DNA of 40,415 nucleotides from contig JASGFG010000028.1 in the NCBI GenBank assembly GCA_047605605.1, positions 1-40,415 on the forward strand, read 5' to 3'. Below the pieces are notes generated by a model that ran no database searches, was not told where the DNA came from, and was given only the letters and a program-made list of their open reading frames with translations. Position numbers and translations under genes: made by a program. Position 1 is the stretch's first letter. Each line of letters starts with the position of its first letter. The stretch comes from JAATGA01 sp047605605. Lineage in GTDB: Bacteria > Pseudomonadota > Alphaproteobacteria > Rhodobacterales > Rhodobacteraceae. Positions 31,893 through 39,643 of this stretch are shown here, one piece after another.

Positions 31893-32249
31893 TCAGGCGG
31901 CGTCCGACAGGACGCGGGCCAGATCGAACAGGCGGCGGCGCTGTGCCTCGGGGATGGCGTAATAGGACCGCACCAGTTCCAGCGCCTCCTTGTCGGCCAT
32001 CAGATCACCCTCGGCCGCCTGCGGCGGCGCATCGGCAAGACCTTCAAAGAAAAACGCGATCGAAACGCCAAGCGCATCGGCGATATCCCACAGACGCGAG
32101 GCGGAAACCCGGTTCATACCCGTTTCATACTTCTGGATCTGCTGGAACTTGATGCCAACCTTGTCGGCAAGCTGTTGCTGCGTCATGCCGACCATCCAGC
32201 GGCGGTGACGGATACGCTTGCCCACATGGGCATCGACATGGTGCTTCAT
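31893..32249 (-). CDS. XRE-family transcriptional regulator
   Basis: The product is a 118-residue protein with a Cro/CI-type helix-turn-helix (about residues 10-65: RHRRWMVGMTQQQLADKVG, FQQIQKYETGMNRV). A C-terminal helical part may dimerise (ALELVRSYYAIPEAQRRRLFDLAR). The QIQKYE-GMNRVSASRLWDIADAL stretch is highly conserved in small alphaproteobacterial regulators. AGGAGA seven bases before ATG 32249 fixes the start. Its target is unknown; autoregulation from the 336-bp divergent gap upstream is plausible. Confidence 0.9.
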   Translation of the reverse strand: MKHHVDAHVGKRIRHRRWMVGMTQQQLADKVGIKFQQIQKYETGMNRVSASRLWDIADALGVSIAFFFEGLADAPPQAAEGDLMADKEALELVRSYYAIPEAQRRRLFDLARVLSDAA

Positions 32250-32585
32250 TCCAGTCTCCTGTAATCATTACTGTCCCTGCCGGAATATAAGCAAGAAACG
32301 TGCCAAAACCGGGGATACTGTCAAATGGATCAAAATTTCCTGCTGCGCGCGCAAACCTGTCTTTTTGGATATGTCCCATTATACAGATGAACAACAATTC
32401 GCGCGAGAGGGGATCTGATCGCCTGTAACGCATTAAAAGAAACGCCAACTCGCCTTAGGCGCGATCCTCAAAATGCTTTGCAAATTGCATCGCAAATCCG
32501 AACGGCAGCCCCTGCGAAGGGGACTTGCCGCAACCGCCCGGTCCGCGTTAGGGCTGTCCGCCATCGTCACAGCAAGGGTCTTTCG
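32250..32585. other. 336-bp divergent intergenic region
   Basis: The gap between the XRE regulator (minus) and the quinone oxidoreductase (plus) is distinctly AT-richer than its surroundings. It contains TATAAT-like and TTGACA-like words on the minus strand (for example TTGACA at 32324-32319) without a well-spaced pair, and an imperfect TTTGC...GCAAA dyad near 32479-32498. No RNA gene or protein-like frame was seen. Confidence 0.55.
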
Positions 32586-33548
32586 ATGCGCGTCTGGCAA
32601 ATCCACGAACCCGGAACCCCGCCCCATCTGGCCGATCTGGCCGATCCTGTTCCCGGCATGGGCGAGGCCGTGGTGCGGGTAGAGGCTTGCGGCCTGAATT
32701 TCGCCGATCTGCTGATGGCCGAGGGCAAGTATCAGGAAAGGCCCGCCCTGCCCTATGTTCCGGGGCTGGAATTTGCCGGAACGGTCGAGGCTCTGGGGCC
32801 GGACACAGACGGACCCGCCCCCGGCACACGGGTGGCGGCCTATGCGGGGCACGGCGGGCTGGCGGAACGGGCGCTGCTGCGGGCCGACCGGCTGGTCGCC
32901 ATCCCCGATTCCATGACGATGGTCGAGGCGGCAGGCTTTCAGATCGCCTATGGCACCAGCCATGTCGCGCTGCATCACCGCGCCCGCCTGCAACCGGGCG
33001 AGACGCTGCTGGTGCTCGGCGCGGCCGGGGGCGTCGGGCTGACGGCCGTGGAAATCGGCAGGCGGATGGGCGCGCGCGTCATCGCCTGCGCCCGCGGGGC
33101 GGACAAGCTTGCCGTGGCGCGCGCCGCCGGCGCGGATCAGGTGATCGACAGCGAGACCCCCGACCTGAAGGCCGCCTTCAAGGCCATCGGCGGGGTGGAT
33201 GTCGTCTATGACCCGGTGGGCGGCCCGGCCTTCGATGCGGCCCTGCGGGCCTGCCGCGCCGAAGGGCGGCTTCTGACCATCGGCTTTGCCAGCGGCACGG
33301 TCCCGCAGGTTCCGGCCAACCTGCTGCTGGTCAAGAACCTGACGGTGATGGGCCTTTACTGGGGCGGCTACCTGTCCTTCCGCCCTCAGGTGCTGACCGA
33401 CAGCCTGCGCACCCTGTTTGGCTGGTATACCGAGGGCGGCCTGCGTCCGCATGTCAGCAACATCCTGCCCCTTGAGCAATTTCCCCAAGGGCTGGATCTG
33501 CTGCGCCGGCGGGCGGCGACGGGCAAGGTTGTGATCACGACGCGATAG
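32586..33548 (+). CDS. NAD(P)H:quinone oxidoreductase-like zinc-free MDR protein
   Basis: The product is a 320-residue medium-chain dehydrogenase/reductase of the quinone oxidoreductase group. The N-terminal GroES-like domain has CGLNFADLLMAEGKYQ and LPYVPGLEFAG. The Rossmann NADPH site is LVLGAAGGVGLTAVEIG (about residues 139-155). Catalytic and structural zinc cysteines are absent, as expected. AAGGG upstream supports ATG 32586. The substrate is unknown. Its last 14 bases overlap the end of the convergent LysR gene. Confidence 0.9.
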   Translation: MRVWQIHEPGTPPHLADLADPVPGMGEAVVRVEACGLNFADLLMAEGKYQERPALPYVPGLEFAGTVEALGPDTDGPAPGTRVAAYAGHGGLAERALLRADRLVAIPDSMTMVEAAGFQIAYGTSHVALHHRARLQPGETLLVLGAAGGVGLTAVEIGRRMGARVIACARGADKLAVARAAGADQVIDSETPDLKAAFKAIGGVDVVYDPVGGPAFDAALRACRAEGRLLTIGFASGTVPQVPANLLLVKNLTVMGLYWGGYLSFRPQVLTDSLRTLFGWYTEGGLRPHVSNILPLEQFPQGLDLLRRRAATGKVVITTR

Positions 33549-34428
33549 CCTGCCCCACCCCCACCGGCCGCGCGGGCGCGTGCCGCCATGCCCGGCGGAT
33601 CAGATCGGCCAGCGCCGTCACGGCCGGACTGTGCACCGGGTCCGCCACATAGAGGTTGATCTTGACGGTGCCCAGGTCCGGCAGCGCACCGCCATGGGCG
33701 ACCCGCTCTACATAGGGCGGCTCGGACCCGGCGAGCGAGGTATAGACCGCCAGATCGGCGCTGACCGTCGCCTCGACCGCGCGGGTGTTCTCGCTTTCCA
33801 CCGCCATTTCCCAACCGACCCCGGCCGCATCCAGCGCCGCCTGCACCCGCTGGCGAAAGATGCAGGCCTGCGGAAAGGCCAGCCGCAGCGGGCGCGTCTT
33901 CCACGCCTGCCCGCCTTCGGCGCCGATCCAGACCAGCGGCACCTCGGTCAGCACCTCGCCCTCCGGTCCCGGTGCATCCTCGGTCGTCAGGATGATGTCG
34001 CAGTCGCCATGTTCAAACTGTGCCTTGAGTGTGCGGGTAAAGGACGAGACCAGCGACACCTTCATCCGCGGGAAATCCTTGGCGAATTGCTGCAAGACCC
34101 GCGGGATCGCCGGGTATACGATGTCGTGCGGCACGCCCAGCACGATTTCCCCTTCGTGCGCGGCATGGGTCAGGCGGCCGAAAACCTCGTCGTTCAGGGC
34201 CAGCATCTTGCGGGCATAGCCCAGAACCTGCTCTCCCGCCGCGGTCAGGGCCACCTTGCGGCCGGACCTGTCCAGTAGCTCCAGCCCCAGCTGATCCTCC
34301 AGCCGCTTGATCTGCATCGACACTGCCGATTGCGTCAGGTTCAGGAAACCGGCGGCGCGCGTCACCCCGCCCGCATCCGCGATGGCGGCGAAAGAGCGCA
34401 GGGCAGCAAGATCCACATGGCGTCTCAT
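33535..34428 (-). CDS. LysR-family transcriptional regulator (LrhA-like)
   Basis: The product is 297 residues. An N-terminal winged HTH (residues about 4-63, AALRSFAAIADAGGVTRAAGFLNLTQSAVSMQIKRLE) precedes an effector-binding domain (about 90-290). The DNA-binding part resembles the LrhA/HexA branch. Start at 34428 (MRRHVDL), with AAGGA seven bases upstream; an ATG 11 codons earlier is less likely. It is divergent from a DUF1127 gene with 133 bp between them, which LysR regulators often control. The effector is unknown. Confidence 0.9.
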   Translation of the reverse strand: MRRHVDLAALRSFAAIADAGGVTRAAGFLNLTQSAVSMQIKRLEDQLGLELLDRSGRKVALTAAGEQVLGYARKMLALNDEVFGRLTHAAHEGEIVLGVPHDIVYPAIPRVLQQFAKDFPRMKVSLVSSFTRTLKAQFEHGDCDIILTTEDAPGPEGEVLTEVPLVWIGAEGGQAWKTRPLRLAFPQACIFRQRVQAALDAAGVGWEMAVESENTRAVEATVSADLAVYTSLAGSEPPYVERVAHGGALPDLGTVKINLYVADPVHSPAVTALADLIRRAWRHAPARPVGVGQAIAS

Positions 34429-34454
34429 ATCACGATCCTTGATGCACAAAGTCA

Positions 34455-34512
34455 GTATCATTCATTTCCATAATGTCTTCGATTCGTCTAGAAACATCAA
34501 CGAAGATGATAC
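34455..34512. promoter_or_regulatory. Nested inverted repeats in the LysR-DUF1127 divergent region
   Basis: GTATCAT (34455-34461) is complemented by ATGATAC (34506-34512), and inside it TCTTCG (34476-34481) by CGAAGA (34501-34506). The outer arms are 44 bp apart and the inner arms 19 bp. The arrangement, in the gap between divergent genes, could be the binding region of the LysR protein. By-eye call. Confidence 0.35.
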
Positions 34513-34561
34513 GGTCCGCGCCGATCATCACCCCGAAAGATGGATCGAAAGGATCGCCGCC

Positions 34562-34771
34562 ATGTTCTCGCAAACCCGCCGCATCGCCGTTGCCGGCCGC
34601 CGCGCCGGGCTGATCGCCCGCCTCGCCTCGGTCCTGACGCTGCACCGCCAGCGTCGGGCGCTGCTTGACCTTGACGATGCGCTGCTGGCCGACATCGGCC
34701 TGACCCGCGACAAGGCGCTGGCCGAAGCCGCCCGCCCCGCCTGGGACGTGCCCCCCGCCTGGCGCCTGTAA
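34562..34771 (+). CDS. DUF1127 mini-protein, second copy
   Basis: The product is 69 residues. The C-terminal DUF1127 module reads QRRALLDLDDALLADIGLTRDKALAEA, with the L--LDD-LLADIGL signature. The N-terminal half is Arg/Ala-rich. AAAGGA precedes ATG 34562. It diverges from the LysR gene. Compared with the copy at 24278, this one has an acid-to-threonine change in the GLTRDKA turn and extra C-terminal Pro/Trp residues. No function can be given. Confidence 0.88.
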   Translation: MFSQTRRIAVAGRRAGLIARLASVLTLHRQRRALLDLDDALLADIGLTRDKALAEAARPAWDVPPAWRL

Positions 34772-34833
34772 CCTGCGCAGAAGCCAGTGAAGCAGGTGCG
34801 ACAGATCTTCACGCATCGTTTCCTACATTCGCG

Positions 34834-34862
34834 CTTGAAATCATCGGCATGTCTTCCGATAT
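34834..34862 (+). promoter_or_regulatory. Possible heat-shock (RpoH-type) promoter of the Bax-inhibitor-1 gene
   Basis: CTTGAAA (34834-34840) and CCGATAT (34856-34862) are separated by 15 bp, close to the sigma-32 pattern CTTGAAA/CCCATNT. It lies about 60 bp before the start codon. Weak call by eye. Confidence 0.3.
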
Positions 34863-34876
34863 TCAACGCATCCGGT

Positions 34877-34891
34877 GCGGGATCATCCCGC
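34877..34891. promoter_or_regulatory. 15-bp palindrome upstream of the Bax-inhibitor-1 gene
   Basis: GCGGGAT-C-ATCCCGC is a perfect palindrome with a single central base, 31 bp before the start codon and 14 bp after the presumed -10. It could be an operator. Confidence 0.4.
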
Positions 34892-34922
34892 CGCCGCAAA
34901 AGGGAAACGTCGGGAGGCTTTG

Positions 34923-35666
34923 ATGGCTGACTACAATACGATCCGCACCGCCGGGGTTGGCACCCAGGCCGCGCAGATCGACGCGGGGCTTCGCGCCCAT
35001 ATGAACAAGGTCTACGGGCTGATGTCCGTGGGTATGCTGTTGACGGCTGCGGTTGCCTGGGGCGTCGGCTCCAGCCCTGAACTGCTTTCGATCTTCCGCG
35101 ATCCGATGACGATGCGCCCCAACGTGCTGGGCTGGGTAATCATGTTCGCGCCCCTGGCGATGGTGTTCGCGTTCGGCGCTGCGTTGAACCGCATGTCCTA
35201 TGCCGCGGCGCAGCTGTTCTTCTATGCCTTCGCCGCCGTCATGGGCCTATCGCTGTCGTGGATCTTTGCGGTGTTCACCGGGGTTTCCATCGCGCAGACC
35301 TTCCTTGTCACCGCCATCGCCTTTGCCGGCCTGTCGCTCTACGGCTATACGACCAAGCGCGATCTGTCCGGCTTTGGCACGTTCCTGATGATGGGCCTGA
35401 TCGGGCTGATCGTCGCCTCGATCGTCAACATCTTCCTGGCTTCCTCGGCGCTGATGTTCGCGATCTCGGCGATCGGCGTGCTGATCTTTGCCGGTCTGAC
35501 CGCCTATGACACCCAGCGGATCAAGTCCGACTATGTGGCACATGCCGCGGCGATGGATGCCGAATGGCTGGGCAAGTCGGCGATCATGGGTGCGCTGAAC
35601 CTGTATATGGACTTCATCAACCTGTTCATGTTCCTGCTTCAGTTCATGGGCAGCCAGCGCGACTGA
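34923..35666 (+). CDS. Bax inhibitor-1/YccA family membrane protein
   Basis: The product is a 247-residue protein with seven predicted membrane helices from about residue 30 to 243. The family C-terminal motif is seen as FAGLTAYDTQRIKSDY, followed by ALNLYMDFINLFMFLLQF. Bacterial members include YccA, an FtsH-interacting protein, and BsYetJ, a pH-sensitive calcium leak channel; either role is possible. GGGAGG five bases before ATG 34923 is a strong ribosome-binding site. It is monocistronic, with a clear terminator 25 bp downstream. Confidence 0.92.
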   Translation: MADYNTIRTAGVGTQAAQIDAGLRAHMNKVYGLMSVGMLLTAAVAWGVGSSPELLSIFRDPMTMRPNVLGWVIMFAPLAMVFAFGAALNRMSYAAAQLFFYAFAAVMGLSLSWIFAVFTGVSIAQTFLVTAIAFAGLSLYGYTTKRDLSGFGTFLMMGLIGLIVASIVNIFLASSALMFAISAIGVLIFAGLTAYDTQRIKSDYVAHAAAMDAEWLGKSAIMGALNLYMDFINLFMFLLQFMGSQRD

Positions 35667-35690
35667 TCGCGGCATAGTCCGAACCAGGCG

Positions 35691-35717
35691 AAGGGCCGGT
35701 CGAAAGACCGGCCTTTT
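35691..35717 (+). terminator. Rho-independent terminator after the Bax-inhibitor-1 gene
   Basis: GGCCGGTC (35694-35701), loop GAAA, GACCGGCC (35706-35713), then TTTT. An 8-bp perfect GC stem with a U-tract. Confidence 0.92.
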
Positions 35718-35900
35718 CCAATTGGGACCCCGTTTCCGCCGATACCGGCCGCAACAGGTGGCGGCAATCCGCCCTGCCCGGAAAAAGAACTTCAACCAAA
35801 GGTGGATTAGGGCACCATTAACTCTATCTTGCCACATTCTGGCCAAAACCCGAAGTGAGCCTGCTTGCAAAGGGAATCGCTGCGAAAAGGATCGAGACGG

Positions 35901-36329
35901 ATGTTTGCCGCACTGTTCGGAAGGTCCAATCCCCGTCTTGCTGCGCTGGAGGCTGTGCGGCGCCTGCATCTGGACCAGATGCATGGTGCCGTCGGGCATG
36001 ATCTGGGCAAGGTTCTCGCGGCAGAGCGGCTGGCATGGTCGCGCGTGCTGTCCGCCTTCCGCATCGACCCCAACCAGGGCATCGACGCCAATTTGGGCCA
36101 GATCGACGATCTGATCGCCACCAGCCGTGCGCTGGCACATCGATTCGATTTTCTGGGCCTGATCATCCCGACGCTGATGCAGAACTCTGCCTTCCTTCCG
36201 GCCGAACGCGAGGTGCTGGCCCGTCATCTGGCGGAACGCGGTCTTGTGCAGCAGGCCCGCCGTCACGGCGTTGAAAAGCCTGTCGCCGCGCATCGTCCGG
36301 CCTATGGCGCCGCACCGCGGCTGGCCTGA
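35901..36329 (+). CDS. Unidentified 142-residue protein
   Basis: The family is not recognised. The sequence is mostly helical and soluble: an N-terminal MFAALFGRSNPRLAALEAVRR, then long amphipathic helices (HDLGKVLAAERLAWSRVL, IDDLIATSRALAHRFDF) and a basic Ala-rich tail. No signal peptide or membrane helix is convincing. AAAAGGA is 9-10 bases before ATG 35901; a TTG twelve codons upstream is an alternative start. It sits between a terminator (35717) and the RidA gene, probably as its own transcript. Codon use is normal for the window, so the gene is likely real. Confidence 0.72.
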   Translation: MFAALFGRSNPRLAALEAVRRLHLDQMHGAVGHDLGKVLAAERLAWSRVLSAFRIDPNQGIDANLGQIDDLIATSRALAHRFDFLGLIIPTLMQNSAFLPAEREVLARHLAERGLVQQARRHGVEKPVAAHRPAYGAAPRLA

Positions 36330-36445
36330 CCCCGCGCTGTCGCAGCACAAAAGCAGCCGAAACCGACCCCGTTTCGTCGCCCCATGGCCGCCTCTGGCGC
36401 TGGCAGGCGGGCATAGTCGTGAAAGCAACGACCAAGGGGCCCGTG

Positions 36446-36928
36446 ATGACACCGGAAAAACTCGCCATGCAGATGGGGCTGGATCTCCCCGATTTCGACC
36501 GTGACGGCTATTACGGTGCCGATTACGGCACGATGAAGCCTTATCACCGCATCGGCAGCCTGCTGTTCCTGTCGGGCCATGTGGCGCAGATCGGGGCCGA
36601 GATCACCCACAAGGGCCGCCTTGGCGCCAACCTGACCACCGAACAGGGCTATGCCGCGGCACGCCAGACCGGGATCAACGTCCTTGGCGGCATCAAGCAG
36701 GCGGTCGGCAGCCTGGACCGGGTTAAATCCATCGTCCGCACCCTGAACTTCGTCGTCTGTACGCCCGAGTATGAGGAGGTCCACAAGGTTTCCTCCGGCA
36801 TGTCGGACCTCTTCGTCGAGGTGTTCGGGCGCGAGCGCGGTCTTGGCGGGCGGGCGACCATCGGCATCCAGGCGCTGGCCAACGGCGTCTGTTTCGAGAC
36901 CTGGGCCACCATCGAAATCGCCGACTGA
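36446..36928 (+). CDS. RidA/YjgF-family protein
   Basis: The product is a 160-residue cytoplasmic RidA-like protein, of the longer subgroup with an N-terminal extension. Family features are LLFLSGHVAQ, GRLGANLTTEQGYAAARQTGINVL and the C-terminal GLGGRATIGIQALANG; the Arg in GRATIG corresponds to the substrate-binding arginine of RidA deaminases. RidA hydrolyses reactive enamine/imine intermediates; this subgroup is less well defined. AAGGGG six bases before ATG 36446 supports the start. Confidence 0.88.
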   Translation: MTPEKLAMQMGLDLPDFDRDGYYGADYGTMKPYHRIGSLLFLSGHVAQIGAEITHKGRLGANLTTEQGYAAARQTGINVLGGIKQAVGSLDRVKSIVRTLNFVVCTPEYEEVHKVSSGMSDLFVEVFGRERGLGGRATIGIQALANGVCFETWATIEIAD

Positions 36929-37173
36929 CCGCGGCCACACGGCATTTTCCTTGACTTTGCGGCGGCAAGGCCCCATTTGCCCCTTGTCGCCGCCTGCTGC
37001 CGCGTGAGCAGCCCGCATCCGATGCGAGGGCCCCATGGGGCCAAGGTCCGGCAAAAGGTTCCCACCATCACGCAGGGGCACCGCGGCATCCGCCGCCCCG
37101 CCTGCACCGGCCGCGCCCGTCGCGGCCCCGATCCCTTTTCGGGCCGATCATGCCCGATGCGAAAGTCAAGAAC
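36929..37173 (+). other. Long structured leader region upstream of the DEAD-box gene
   Basis: About 245 bp without a protein-like frame. TTGACT (36951-36956) is a good -35 with a weak CATTTG 17 bp on. Downstream are several self-complementary stretches: CTGCT...AGCAG near 36998-37014, GCATCCGATGC near 37016-37026, and the perfect palindrome GGCCCCATGGGGCC (37029-37042). A structured 5' leader is plausible; cold-shock RNA helicase messages often have one. Confidence 0.4.
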
Positions 37174-38529
37174 ATGACCACCTTTGCAGAGCTCGGCCTG
37201 TCGCCGAAACTCGTCACCGCCCTTGCGGCAACCACCCTGAAAACCCCGACGCCCATCCAGGTGCAGTCGATCCCGCATATCATGCAGGGCCGCGACCTGA
37301 TGGGCCTGGCGCAGACCGGCACCGGCAAGACCGCGGCCTTTGGCCTGCCGCTTCTCCACCGGCTGCTGGACATGAGCAACCCGCCCGGCCCGCGCCACAT
37401 CCGCGCGCTGATCCTGGCCCCCACGCGCGAACTGGTGACACAGATCAGCGACAACCTGACCGCCTTTACCAAGGGCACCCATATCAAGGTCACGATGGTC
37501 GTCGGCGGCGCCTCGATCAACAAGCAGGCCGAAAGACTGGCGCGCGGGTCGGACGTGCTGATCGCCACCCCCGGCCGGCTAATCGACCTGATCGAACGCG
37601 GCGACGTGTCGATGGAAAAATGCGCCTATCTGGTGCTGGACGAGGCCGACCACATGCTGGACATGGGCTTCATCCACAGCTTGCGGAAAATCGCCAAGCA
37701 CATCCCGCTGAAGCGTCAGACCCTGCTGTTTTCCGCCACCATGCCGAAGGACATCGAGGAAATCGCCGACACCTATCTGCGCAACCCTGTGCGCGTGCAG
37801 GTGGCCCCGCCGGGCAAGCCGGTGGAGCGTATCGTGCAGGGCGTCCATTTCATCCCCAACGGCGACAAGGCCAGGCTGCTGGAAGAATATCTGAGAAAGC
37901 ATCCGGGCGAACAGGCGCTGGTCTTTGGCCGCACCAAGCATGGCGCGGAAAAGCTGATGAAGCTGCTGGTGTCCTGGGGGTTCAAGGCCGGGTCGATCCA
38001 CGGCAACAAAAGCCAGAACCACCGCGACCGCACCCTGACCGAGTTCCGCAATGGCGAGCTTGACGTGCTGGTCGCGACCGACGTGGCCGCCCGCGGCATC
38101 GACATTCCCGGCGTGCGCCATGTCTACAACCACGACCTGCCCAACGTGCCGGAAAACTATGTCCACCGCATCGGCCGCACCGCGCGCGCCGGGGCCGAGG
38201 GCAATGCCGTCGCCTTCTGCGCGCCCGCCGAGATGGGCGAGCTTCAGGCCATCGAAAAGCTGTTGAAAAAGCCGGTTCCGGTCATCGGCGGCGCCCCCTG
38301 GGCGGCCGACATCGTGGCGGCGGCACCAAAGCCGGGCCAGAACCGTGGCGGACGTCCGGGCGGCCAAGGCCGGTCGCAGGGGAAATCCCAGGCCAAGCCC
38401 GGCGCGGGCGGCAAACCCGTGGGCAAACCCGGCACGCGTCCGGCCAAGCCCGCCCCGAAAGGCGGGGCCGAGGCGCCGCGCCGTCCGGCGGGCAAGCCGC
38501 AGCAGCCCCGCGCCCGCAGCGCGCGCTGA
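37174..38529 (+). CDS. DEAD-box ATP-dependent RNA helicase
   Basis: The product is 451 residues (459 from an in-frame ATG at 37150). All core motifs are present: Q motif TPTPIQ, motif I AQTGTGKT (46-53), Ia PTREL, II DEAD (VLDEADHML), III SAT, and VI HRIGRTARAG. The C-terminal tail (about 370-451) is low-complexity Gly/Pro/Lys/Arg-rich (GGRPGGQGRSQGKSQ), an RNA-binding type of tail as in RhlE. It unwinds structured RNA in ribosome assembly or decay. Neither start has a strong ribosome-binding site. It converges with the HTH-like gene, sharing a hairpin. Confidence 0.93.
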   Translation: MTTFAELGLSPKLVTALAATTLKTPTPIQVQSIPHIMQGRDLMGLAQTGTGKTAAFGLPLLHRLLDMSNPPGPRHIRALILAPTRELVTQISDNLTAFTKGTHIKVTMVVGGASINKQAERLARGSDVLIATPGRLIDLIERGDVSMEKCAYLVLDEADHMLDMGFIHSLRKIAKHIPLKRQTLLFSATMPKDIEEIADTYLRNPVRVQVAPPGKPVERIVQGVHFIPNGDKARLLEEYLRKHPGEQALVFGRTKHGAEKLMKLLVSWGFKAGSIHGNKSQNHRDRTLTEFRNGELDVLVATDVAARGIDIPGVRHVYNHDLPNVPENYVHRIGRTARAGAEGNAVAFCAPAEMGELQAIEKLLKKPVPVIGGAPWAADIVAAAPKPGQNRGGRPGGQGRSQGKSQAKPGAGGKPVGKPGTRPAKPAPKGGAEAPRRPAGKPQQPRARSAR

Positions 38530-38530
38530 C

Positions 38531-38557
38531 GGAAAAAGGCGCACCCCCACGGGTGCG
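38531..38557 (-). terminator. Shared hairpin terminator, U-tract on the minus strand
   Basis: GGCGCACCC (38536-38544), loop CCAC, GGGTGCGCC (38549-38557). AAAAA at 38531-38535 becomes a U-tract when read on the minus strand, so it terminates the gene at 38648-39100. On the plus strand only CCTATTCT follows, so it is a weaker end for the helicase. Confidence 0.82.
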
Positions 38558-38647
38558 CCCCTATTCTGTCCCGGCGAACATTTCCCGGCAGTTCGCCCCG
38601 GTTGCGCCGCCACGCGATTGGTCCACCCGCGCCGCGCCGTGAGCCTC

Positions 38648-39100
38648 TCAGTGGGCCTCTTCTTCGAGGTTCAGCTTCATCTCCAGCAGGACCTGCTGGA
38701 TCGCCAGCGTCTCGCGCAGCATCCGCTTGGCCTCGTTGATGGAAATTACCCCGTCGCCGATGGCCTGATTGTATTCGGCCATCAGCTGCGCGAACCGCTG
38801 GGACAGCACGACCACATCCTGATTGACCCCCGCCGAGCCGGAGTTCCGACGCTCGCCATCATAGGACAGCGTGATCCCGCGCAGATCCGCCAGCGCCGCG
38901 GTGACATGCGGGAATTTCGACGCGGCCTCCAGTTCGGCCACCACGTCGATGGGCATGAACCTGTCGTCGTGTTCGTCGCTTTCGGAATAATACCGGCCGA
39001 TCGTCGCCTTGGACTTGCCGGTCAGTTCGCAGGCGGCCTCGATCCCCACATCCTTGACCAGAGCTTCGGTGTGTTTCTTCAGATAAGAGGTGATGGACAT
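38648..39100 (-). CDS. HTH-like protein with C-terminal coiled coil, unknown
   Basis: The product is 150 residues. An N-terminal segment (GIEAACELTGKSKATIGRYYS, about residues 19-39) looks like a DNA-binding helix-turn-helix, reminiscent of phage CII/CP76-type regulators. The middle RFMPIDVVAELEAASKFPHVTAALA fits the same comparison. The C-terminal third (about 95-150) is helical and acidic, probably a coiled coil. No phage genes are near, so this looks like a chromosomal regulator rather than a prophage remnant. Family membership was not verified. The start at 39100 is preceded by GAAGAAAA. Confidence 0.78.
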   Translation of the reverse strand: MSITSYLKKHTEALVKDVGIEAACELTGKSKATIGRYYSESDEHDDRFMPIDVVAELEAASKFPHVTAALADLRGITLSYDGERRNSGSAGVNQDVVVLSQRFAQLMAEYNQAIGDGVISINEAKRMLRETLAIQQVLLEMKLNLEEEAH

Positions 39101-39643
39101 CTGCGATTTTCTTCACTTTGCAAGAGACTTCGGGGAATTCAGCCCGTCTTTTCCCATTAATCCCGCCGAAAGAGTTTGTCATTCATAAAGCGGCTCTGGC
39201 GAAAGCGGAGCGGTAACGAGTGGGCCGGTGTCCCCAGCACCGGCGTGGGTAGGGGTCCGCCGTGCATCATCTTCGGATCGGGGCGGCAGCAGTCGGGGCA
39301 TGTTGACCCGGCTGATCGCGTGGTGTGACAGGCAGGTTTTCGCGGTGACGTGGTCGAACAGGCCGCATGTTGATGAGTATCCTGTGGCCCGCGCGGCCCC
39401 CGCCTTCGTGTTCCGCCGCAAATCCACCACGGAACACGCGGGCCCCTACCCGCTTTTGCACAAACCCATCCTTGCGGATGGGTCGCTGCCAGTGATGCCC
39501 GCCAAGCCGCCATCCTGTCGGGCACAGGACCGAACGGCGGCATCGCACCATGACAATTGCCGCGCTCCGGCACCGGGGCTGCCGGCTCTGCGCATGAACC
39601 TGTGCTTGCAGCCGTTTCCATAGCCGCTATAACGCCCCCCCAA
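39101..39643. other. 543-bp region with no confident gene
   Basis: Frames exist on both strands, but none has a recognised family, a good ribosome-binding site and normal codon use together. Two hairpins are visible: GCCGGTG/CACCGGC (39224-39244, 7-base loop) and ACCCATCC/GGATGGGT (39464-39483, TTGC loop). Searching by eye for RNase P, SRP RNA (GGAAGGAAGCAGCC) and tmRNA signatures found none. A tRNA promoter is at its 3' end. Confidence 0.6.
39606..39633 (+). promoter_or_regulatory. tRNA-Val promoter
   Basis: TTGCAG (39606-39611) and TATAAC (39628-39633) are 16 bp apart, with transcription expected at about 39640, four bases before the tRNA. Confidence 0.6.

Noticed and set aside
39179..39430. 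Minus-strand 83-codon frame
   Set aside because: No ribosome-binding site, unusual codon use and no family resemblance; competing frames on both strands look equally plausible.
39101..39643. RNase P RNA, SRP RNA or tmRNA in the gene-free stretch
   Set aside because: None of their hallmark sequences (GAGGAAAGTCC, GGAAGGAAGCAGCC, tag-peptide region) was found on either strand.
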